The notes under the pieces: model-generated
Databases searched by the model: none
Told to the model about the DNA's origin: nothing
What the model saw: the letters and a program-made list of their open reading frames with translations, nothing else
Program-made: the position numbers and the translations under genes
Shown here: positions 27,117 through 64,000 of the stretch, piece by piece
How the letters are laid out: each line of letters opens with the position of its first letter
Numbering within the stretch: position 1 is the stretch's first letter
Origin: Siphlonurus alternatus
Taxonomy: Eukaryota; Arthropoda; Insecta; Ephemeroptera; Siphlonuridae
Length of the DNA stretch: 64,000 nucleotides
Direction of reading: 5' to 3'
Assembly (NCBI GenBank): GCA_949825025.1
Contig: OX463780.1
Location: 28,300,118-28,364,117, forward strand

Positions 27117-27357
27117 AGCTTAATATATAATAGTGTCATATGTATTGTATTAATGTATTTTTAGTATATTAATTAAAATATAAAAAAAACATTAATTTAT
27201 AGCTTAATTAATATATATATATATATATTAATTAAGCTATAATTAATGTTTTTTTTATATTTTAATTAATATACTAAAAATACATTAATACAATACATAT
27301 GACACTATTATATATTAAGCTGTGTATGACAAAAACTCTGAGGATATGTTTAATAAT
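27081..27357. repeat. 277-bp near-perfect palindrome at the LINE 5' edge
   Basis: Bases 27081-27218 are repeated in inverted orientation at 27220-27357, with one single-base indel in the stretch I compared. The centre is an (AT)n tract. The arm includes coding sequence of the LINE (codons for MYDKNSEDMFNN), so LINE sequence appears in both orientations. Confidence 0.9.
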
Positions 27358-28146
27358 ATATAGAGAGAGAGTATATATATATATATATACTTCGTTATAT
27401 ATATAATTATAATATCATTAATATATCATGCATATATTATTATTTATAATTAAATCAACATGACGATGTCTGGGATGTACAACTGCATGCATATATATAT
27501 AATTTATATATATATATTTAGTTAATTATTTATATATTTTTCAAAGTTATAATTGCGTAAATTAATTTAATTAACTATATATATTTCGGAAAAACTGCGA
27601 AAACTGCAAGATGTTCAAATCTCCCACAAAAATATTTGTGGAGTTGGAATGAAACACGTGAAGTAGCAAATGCACATAAAGTTGATTTTAAGCAAAATCT
27701 GATCGAAGTTCCTAGAAAATCGAGACAATTTCCATATTTCTAACTTAAATCTTTGCAAAATCAAGATTGCAAGGATACCAGATGAATCTGTAAGAAATAT
27801 GGATTGTGCATCTTAAGTTTATTTGAAGATGTGTGATGTCTGCGGAGAGTTCTTGGAGTTACTACAGACCTGTAAGTTTTGTTGTTGCTGTCATGGATGC
27901 ACGCATTTTTATGAGAATTAATATGTGTCAAAGAACCGATAACTTTGGTTTTAAGCACAGTTTGAAGTTGATTTGTTAAAAAATATCGATGGAATACTCT
28001 GTAAGGCATTCAAGAACACTTCCACTTACTCCTTCCTTCTTATATTGTCTCGAGAGTTCAGAATCTCAAGCCCGGAATAGTCGATGGGTTTGCATATCGG
28101 AACTGTTGTATGCATACAGTGCACAGCCCAGTTTTGGATTTTAGCC
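27358..28146. other. Gene-free spacer
   Basis: TA-rich start, then moderately AT-rich unique sequence. I looked here for the short first coding exon of USP34 and could not identify it. Confidence 0.4.
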
Positions 28147-28497
28147 CTGTTTTGGTTCCGACCTGCTTTTAGGCTCCTTATAGGTATAAAAAGTAAAAAA
28201 ATAAAATTGTAACTGATTTACCAAACCCTCCCTTCCATGAAAATAACAACTGCAATACCTTGATAATTTTTTTACTGGTTCAAAAAAAAAAAAAATAAAA
28301 TAAAAAACGAATAAAAACAGGGGTTTTAACAAATGGTTCGTTTTTATTTTTTCTTAACTAGTAACTAAAAAAAATATCACGGTATTGCAGTTGTTATTTT
28401 TATGAAAAGGCTGATTTGGTTAATGGGTTACAATTTTATTTTTTTACTTTTTTGGGCTATAAGGTGTCCAAAAGCAGGCCTGGACCAAAACCGGAAC
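28147..28497. mobile_element. Foldback MITE, about 350 bp
   Basis: TTTTGGTTCCGACCTGCTTTTAGG at the left and CCAAAAGCAGGCCTGGACCAAAACCGG at the right are imperfect inverted repeats, and the similarity continues inward through AAAAAAGTAAAAAAATAAAATTGTAAC and TGCAATACC blocks. No ORF. Confidence 0.75.
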
Positions 28498-28839
28498 ATT
28501 TTTTTTTTCATGTCCCTCCAAACAATTTTTTTTTTTTACTCAAAGAGATGCTCTGATATGAAACTGAAATTATGATAAACTCAATTGCTACATTCCATTG
28601 AACATGTTAATAATTTTTTCGAATTTTTAAGAACCCTAAATATAGCAGATAAAAATTGTTAAAAGTGAAAAATGTCTTAAGGGGGTCCGACACCGGGCTG
28701 CGTGGTGTACAACTACAGTAGGCGAAGAAATAGAAATCAGAATGCATGTGAAATAATCATGTATACATATCACACTTTTCTTTAGAACTAACGTTAGTGG
28801 AATAAGGTACCTTATCACAATTTTCTATTTAGTATCATA

Positions 28840-29800
28840 TTTATATTGTACTGTACATGTATGTATTATGCATACTGTATGATACGTATCATATGCATAC
28901 AGTACAGTATGCATAAAATGTATTCAAAATAATGTTATACAGTATGCATACAATACAATATCATATTTTATATCTCAAGTTATGCATACATCATATAAGC
29001 ATACGGCATATGAGTTTTGGTTGTTTGGTTGGTATTTTGGGGCAATTGACACATTTTGGTCATGTATGCCCCCGCATATGAGTTTTGCGAACCATAGCAA
29101 GATCAGGTATGGGGTTCAGGGTATGCTGAAAGTTATGTATACCGGTATATACATACTGTGGGTGTATGCTTCACTGGACTGGGTAAAGGCTAACAATATG
29201 GCCCGAGTCTTACCAAATGTGGCAGTATGCATACAACCTGGTCGGTCTGCAATTGGCTGACCTATCAGCCATAGTTAATTACCTCACCACTATGATACGG
29301 TATCATACATCTATTCTTGTCCTATATACACACTATCCAAAATTTTTCCAAACTTTCCTCCACCTCACTTCTCAACTTGTTCTTATATAGGCTGCAAGGA
29401 CGGATCTAGCCTTTGTTTGATACCAGGAGAGGAGGGGAGCTACCCCCCAATCCTATTTCTTGGATTTAAAGGGAGGGGGGGTATTTGGTGGTGTGTGGTA
29501 ACACTTTCAATGTACTGTACTATATTTCAAGATCTTTTAAGGGGAAGCGTTTCCCCTTTCCTTCTCGCCCTAAAGGTGCCGTCAGCTCGAGTCGGCATAA
29601 CTTATTGTTAAGGAATATGTCGAGCAAGTGGTGAGACCGATCACTTCATACATTTGTCAGAGGACTGCTTAGCAGCTTGGTGTATTGCATATTATTACGT
29701 ACCTGTACAGTATGTCATATTCATGCATACAGTAATACATTACCAAAATGTGTCAATTGCCCCAAAATACCAACCAACCAGTAGTACAACATACGGTATT
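28840..29800. mobile_element. Element with 35-40 bp inverted repeats, TATGCATACAGTA-rich
   Basis: GGTTGGTATTTTGGGGCAAT (from about 29027, continuing to 29061) recurs in inverted orientation at about 29739-29779 (ACCAAAATGTGTCAATTGCC onward). Flanks are rich in TATGCATACAGTA motifs in both orientations. Probably a decayed DNA transposon; exact ends and target duplication not resolved. Confidence 0.5.
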
Positions 29801-30135
29801 TGTCATAAAGAAAATAATATAAGTGAATTATATTATCCGTGAGTACAGTATTGAGACTATATATTTAGTTTTAATACAATAGTTCATATATTATGTACTG
29901 TAAATTGATTATAATATTTATGCGATGGAGCATGTGAACTCAAGAGTCTAGAAAGCCATAAAAAGAATGATTCCAATTATCATTAAATCCCTGGGGTTTT
30001 ATAGTTCAGTACTGTGAATGAATAAAAAACATTATTTTTCTCTACTTCTTAGTCTGAAATATGTTAAGTGTTAACTGTTACTGTTTAAAACTTTACTGAA
30101 AAAAGACATTATTATATTTTGATTTTTTTTTACAG
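29801..30135. other. Region just upstream of the first visible USP34 exon
   Basis: AT-rich intron-like sequence ending in a polypyrimidine tract and TTTTTTTTACAG acceptor. No promoter is evident. Confidence 0.5.
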
Positions 30136-59226
<29,091 letters not shown>

Positions 59227-60574
59227 CTTTGATTTAAACCAGTGAAAAGGGGGAATTGAGATTAACTAATATAAATCCCCCTGTACCAGTGACTTCCCCC
59301 TCCCTCCCTTCTCATAAGTGTAGTGCAAGTGGGGAGACCAGTGTGACGTGACCCTCCCTGATGCTGCTTTCGTGATAATCTTCTGCATTTGTGATATCTC
59401 TAACAACCCCACAGCTAGCAGCAGAAGTAACCTTCCTTCCCTCCCTCGCACCCCCACTATTAGATGAATATTCTGAACATTTTAATAATTTTGTATTTAT
59501 GTTCCAACACACAAATATGTGATGTGTTATTTAATCTTTTATTTTTAAATCTGTCACAAGAGACAAATATTGTTAATATTTATTTCTGTGAAGTGTTTTT
59601 GTCTTATTCAAAGAATATTGCACGGTTATATTTGAAGTGAAGAGCGTTGTGCTGGAACTTATAGCTTAAAAATGAAGTTTTTTGTTACATAATATAGGCC
59701 CAAGTGTGTTTTTGAAAATTGGGAATGAGACGTCAGTATTCTTTCCCTATCACAAGCTCAAATGTTATGGGGGCAAAGCTAGTCTTAAATCATCCAAGTT
59801 TTCTGAGGTAAGAAACAAACATCTTTTTTCCGTTTTGAACATTCTGGAAATGTTAAAAAAAAATTGTTTCTAAATAGTCAACAATATTGTTTCACAGTCT
59901 GTATTACTTTTTGTTTTCTTTTGTATATACTAGCATTTTTCTTTCCATAAATCTTTCATTTTTTTGTATTTTTGTGTCATCAAACTAAACAGGTAGCCAT
60001 TGCCAATTTAACATGATTATCACATAATTTTATTATTATTACCATCACTTTAGTTGGTCAAAATGCATTTACATGCTTATTATATTTCTAAAGAAGTCAC
60101 AAATAATAAGAAACAATAATAAGTCTCATTGGTTGGGCTTAAGGAATATAATTATGGCTGTGGTATTTTATAAATTATCCTGTCTTGTTGTAAATTGTTT
60201 TTACGTAATAATTTTTCGCCTTCCTCCCTAAATGCTCATGGTTTTGTTATTGCTGCATTAACTTTTGTCATCCGTGCAGTTTGTAGTTAAATATACCAGA
60301 ACAATAATTATTGATTTCCTAAAAAAAAAACATAAAATATACAATTTTCATTTACAAAATACCTCTGTGTAATGATATAACAATAAAATACTGTTCTGAA
60401 TAATTAAAGATATGTTGTTATTTTCTTACTTAGATTCAGTCATTAGGTATAAAACATCCTATTAAGTATACTTTATTTTAAGATAAATTTTTCAGTATGA
60501 TAAATAGGAGAAAAATATAATATTATTACTATTAATAAATTAATTGCCATAATCACTGCTTTTAACTAGCTTTC
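59227..60574. other. USP34 3' UTR and flank
   Basis: Pyrimidine-rich just after the stop, then AT-rich. AATAAA at 60382-60387 is the best poly(A) signal I see, about 1.15 kb after the stop; earlier weaker variants are possible. Confidence 0.5.
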
Positions 60575-60791
60575 TAGGGGGTTCCCAATTAGTGGGTGAG
60601 CTTCCCTATTAGCGGGTGATACCTCCTAGAGTTGCATGTTCTCCTAATACAAAGCTTTGAAAATTCGCCTCGTTTCTTCGCAATTCTTCCCTATTAGTGG
60701 GGGAATTGAATATTAGGCGACCATAAGAACCCAAGAGGTATCCCCCGCTAATAGGGAAGATCACCTACTAATAGGGAACAAAAACAAATAC
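60575..60791. mobile_element. MITE copy 1 of a direct pair
   Basis: CTAGGGGGTTCCCAATTAGT at the left; ACTAATAGGGAACAAAAACA at the right. Internal inverted blocks CTTCCCTATTAGCGGGTGAT / TATCCCCCGCTAATAGGGAA make it a near-palindrome. A second copy follows at 60949. Confidence 0.85.
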
Positions 60792-60948
60792 AGTATTACA
60801 AATCTTAGTTTATGTGTGGATTCAACTGCACGCGGCGGACATCTTGAAAATAAATATTAAGGATCTTACGGATGCCGCCATTTGGTCTAGACTGTCTGGA
60901 GCTGGCACCATAGAGCCTACAGGTAATCTAGGATCTGTTAGACTGTAG

Positions 60949-61159
60949 CTAGGGGGTTACCAATTAGTGGGTGAGCTTCCCTATTAGCGGGGGATACCTC
61001 CTAGAGTTGCATGTTCTCCTAATACAAAGCTTTGAAAATTAGTCTCGTTTCTTCTCTATTAGTGAGGGAATTGAATATGTATTAGGTGACCATAAGAACC
61101 CAAGAGGTATCCCCCGCTAATAGGGAAGATCCCCTCTAATAGGGAACAAAAACAAATAG
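60949..61159. mobile_element. MITE copy 2, same orientation
   Basis: Same ends and interior as copy 1 with scattered substitutions and indels (GTTACC for GTTCCC; an added TAT; a shorter centre). The 157 bp between the two copies is GC-richer unique sequence (GCACGCGGCGGACATC, GATGCCGCCATTTGG) of unknown nature. Confidence 0.85.
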
Positions 61160-61165
61160 CTAGGG

Positions 61166-61367
61166 CAGCAGTTTTCAAACTATGAGACGCGTCCCAAAAT
61201 TGAGACAGTAAGGAATTTCGTTTGGGACTTCATGAAATTTGGGTAATGGCTTACATATAAGTTAGTAAAATAGGAAAGCAATGGGAATTAATGAAAAAAA
61301 AAAATGGGACGCGATTGCTGAATTGCACATTATCTGGGACTCAGGTCAAAAAGTTTGAAAACCGCTG
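61166..61367. mobile_element. Mini hAT-type element, about 200 bp
   Basis: Ends CAGCAGTTTTCAAACT and AGTTTGAAAACCGCTG are inverted repeats of the widespread hAT CAGNGGTTNTCAAACT class, with sub-terminal GGGACGCG / CGCGTCCC. Flanks TAGCTAGG / TAACTAGC agree at 6 of 8 positions, compatible with an aged 8-bp duplication. Confidence 0.75.
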
Positions 61368-61391
61368 CTAACTAGCATTTTCTCTAAAGGA

Positions 61392-61395
61392 AGAA

Positions 61396-61438
<43 letters not shown>

Positions 61439-61440
61439 AT
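61392..61440. repeat. (AAAT)n microsatellite
   Basis: About 12 tetranucleotide units directly after the mini hAT element. Confidence 0.9.
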
Positions 61441-62534
61441 GAGTTTAGTCAAGTCTGTAGTTTCCTTTTAGTTTTTATCACTATAAGAATATTTTATAAC
61501 AAGAAAAATGATAATGTAAAAAATAATTTTTCATTTTCATAAATTTTTTTATTTCTCGTCGTGTGTAACTTTCATATTGAAACTCTGCTACACTATTTCT
61601 GATTCCTCTATCACAGTACCAAAAAAGGTAGCCTTTATTGCAGGGATTATTTATCCAATTATTATGAATATGACAGTTCAAAAGCACACAGTATTTATTT
61701 TTTATCTCAATTAAGAGTTATATTTTTTATGATATTAGTCTTGGCTAATATGTACTGTAAAGTTCTTAAGTGTAACTTAAAATAAATGCCTAAGAATGCC
61801 TACATAGGGCTCAATCATCACAAAAGGTAAAACAAAATCGAAATACACAATTTATAATTTTCCATTTTATTTGTAAATTTGAAACGTTTCTTTATCACAC
61901 AGGTATTTTTTTTATTACACCATCACATAAAAATTCTTTAGGCTATTATTATTTATTTATTATTTTTAAAATCATGAAATAAACATTTTTCAGTCTCATA
62001 AAATAAAATAATTATTATTTACATTAGTTCATATTTTCTTACATTCATAATAAAATGTCAACCACCATTCTTCACTTTCGCAACAGGCAGTGACCAAGAT
62101 GTTTTATTTGGCTTCCTCAGTTCATATATATTTTAATTATTTTCTAGAAACATTGTAAAATAATAATTCACAGATATGTTACACTTCATATGTATACATT
62201 GACAATTAAGGTCAGAAAATTTCTCGTAATGTCCCAGAAATATTTTTTTTACACATTTTTGTTTTATATATTAAAAGTTTAATTTTATTTATTTTTTTAA
62301 ATTTTTAATTAAAAAAATTCTTTGATCTAAAAACACTAAATAATGATAATTTTGATATGCAACATTTACGAAATACAATTTTTGTGCTATATTTTTATTT
62401 TAATATGTATAATATATATGATATTGTTTATGTTTTTTGATAACATTTTGTCTGTAATAAAAACAAAAGAAATTATTTCACGTCAACACTTAGCATACAT
62501 TCAGTTTGAGCGGGCAGGCAGGGGGGTTGGGGTT
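61441..62534. other. AT-rich 3' flank between convergent genes
   Basis: No gene seen. Probably holds the 3' UTR of the minus-strand gene ending at 62535; several TTTATT (AATAAA on minus) occur, for example near 62454. Confidence 0.4.
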
Positions 62535-63782
62535 TCACACGCAGCTCTCGGGCAGACGATTGGCCATGAGTCGCTCCTTGATCACCACTCCGTTGAGTTC
62601 GAGGTCTGTGGGGGCGGGCACGTGGGCGGGCGGGGGCGACGAGAGGCGCAGGTCACGTGGCCGCTCGCCCCACGAGCCCTGGGACAACGGGGAACCACAC
62701 TCTGGGGGTAGCACCGAACTGGCGTAGCAACCCCCGACCTGTTGAACAAGATAGAGATAAGCATTTTCATAAACTATAATACCGTGTCATGAATTTATAG
62801 AGAGTTTTAAAAATTTAATTATTAATTACCACCTATATATAATTATATAAAATTGATCGGTTTAATTTTTCATTGATAATTCATTTTGAATACAGTTGAT
62901 CAATTTCATCAATATGCAGCGTGTATTTTATTTTAACTATATATTTTATTCAAAGAAAAGCTAATAACTTCAACATTTGAATTTCAGAAGCATACAGTAT
63001 AAATTAATTACCAGGAAATATTTTGAGAAATTCACATATTTTCATTATTTTGTCTAAAATCATTTAAAGGAATTTACGATAGAAAAATTATTTACGTCGA
63101 TAATTTTCATGGATAATTTTTGAATTATTTTATGCCTGCGGAGACTTCCTTACAGATCTTACGTACCAGTGTAGGTGCAGGTGAGGCCGATGAAGTGGAG
63201 GCAGGGGGCGGACTCACGGCGGGGGACACAGGGGTCCAGGCTGGGGGCAGGGGCGCGTGCTGCGTCGTGGGCGGCGGGCACTCGCGCACGTACTGAGCGT
63301 TGCCGTTGCGCAGGGGTCGCAGCGTGACTGTCATCCCCGCCACGTCGTGCAGGCCCGGGCCGTGCGGCGGCGACACTACACACAAACTGCCACAGGTCAG
63401 CACAACAACTCGAGCTTCATGGTCACCGTGGCTTCAGGAGCTGACTAGGTCAAGCGGTCATGCATATCATACAGTCCGGCCATATAATGTAATTAACATC
63501 ATGAATGTAATTAAAGCATTATAATTATAATTATTACCATTTTATTTTCAAGAGTGTTTAATTATATTCAATTAATCATTTTAAATGTAAAAGGTACTTG
63601 CGATATATTTCATTATATACTTATAAATAGGATGGCAAAATAAAAAAAATTGAAACACATTCCTAAATATATTGCATGCACACATACAGTATACAGTATT
63701 ATTATTTGTACGCACTACTTTTTTATGTAATTATGTAATACGCAGTATAACGTGTAATAATATATACTATGACGATGGATAT

Positions 63783-63840
<58 letters not shown>

Positions 63841-64000
63841 ATATAATTACATGCATTTTTTTTATCATTGTTTGACGTTGATTATATTTTGACAGTAAAG
63901 TCACTTATAGGGTACATATGAGAGGTTCAACTCACCGTACTGGGCTGGAATCAGGTCAGGGTCTTTCTCCTCGATAACCTGGAGGTGCTCAGGGTGATTA
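62535..64000 (-). CDS. C-terminal exons of an unidentified proline-rich protein, PDZ-ligand end
   Basis: Three minus-strand exons with matching phases: 64000 (window edge)-63936, 63375-63167 and 62738-62535 (stop TGA 62537-62535). The joined sequence starts NHPEHLQVIEEKDPDLIPAQ, continues SPPHGPGLHDVAGMTVTLRP and NGNAQYVRECPPP, then a Pro/Ser/Ala-rich stretch, and ends ELNGVVIKERLMANRLPESC plus Val. The last four residues (Glu-Ser-Cys-Val) fit a class I PDZ-binding motif. Absence of a globular domain and the proline-rich character suggest the cytoplasmic tail of a membrane receptor or adhesion protein, but I do not recognise the family. Exons are strongly GC-rich. The gene continues beyond the window and converges on USP34. 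Confidence 0.7.
62739..63166. other. Last intron of the minus-strand gene
   Basis: AT-rich, with donor GTACGT at 63166 and acceptor TTCAACAG ending at 62739 on the minus strand. Confidence 0.6.
63783..63846. repeat. (TA)n microsatellite in an intron
   Basis: About 30 TA units, lightly interrupted, inside the intron 63376-63935. Confidence 0.9.

Noticed and set aside
27358..30135. First coding exon of USP34
   Set aside because: I searched for an ATG-TGY start followed by a GT donor that would fit the phase of the exon at 30136; candidates such as those near 29210 and 29620 do not give a plausible sequence, so none is reported.

Overview
The window comes from an AT-rich animal (metazoan) nuclear genome, most likely an invertebrate. 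The genes are split by short introns with GT-AG boundaries, exons are much more GC-rich than the DNA around them, and the spaces are filled with TA/TTTA microsatellites, SINEs, LINE fragments, hAT elements and many short palindromic MITEs. I cannot assign the clade from sequence alone.

Left end (1-9.7 kb). The 3' end of an ETS1/2 (pointed)-type transcription factor is on the plus strand. 513 bp of it are repeated as an inverted copy at 8679-9191, which continues into further upstream exons on the minus strand. The ETS exons carry several frame-breaking lesions, so this is either a decayed and rearranged locus or a local assembly problem. Between the arms lie a LINE 3' remnant, a tRNA-derived SINE split by a hAT element with a perfect 8-bp target duplication, an acidic exon of unknown function, and a foldback element.

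Middle (9.7-30 kb). A gene-free stretch holds a degenerate tandem repeat of about 170 bp. A complete five-exon EXOSC5/RRP46 gene (RNA exosome core subunit) follows, with a 5S-rRNA-derived SINE in its first intron. Next is a complete six-exon selenoprotein-O family gene (AMPylating pseudokinase) that has Cys instead of Sec near its C-terminus. Then come 7.6 kb of transposon remnants, including a minus-strand LINE with a reverse transcriptase ORF that ends in a 277-bp palindrome.

Right half (30.1-59.2 kb). A nearly complete USP34 (Drosophila puf) ubiquitin protease gene: 47 exons that keep one reading frame, about 3,600 codons, missing only a short first coding exon. Its introns hold several MITEs and a layered insertion at 48.6-51.0 kb, where a foldback element with Penelope-like features contains both a hAT element and a small palindromic MITE.

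Right end (59.2-64 kb). USP34 3' flank with a directly repeated MITE pair and a mini-hAT, then the last three exons of an unidentified minus-strand gene whose product is proline-rich and ends in a PDZ-ligand-like Ser-Cys-Val.

The genes are independent housekeeping or developmental genes (transcription, RNA decay, protein AMPylation, deubiquitination); nothing suggests a shared pathway or operon.
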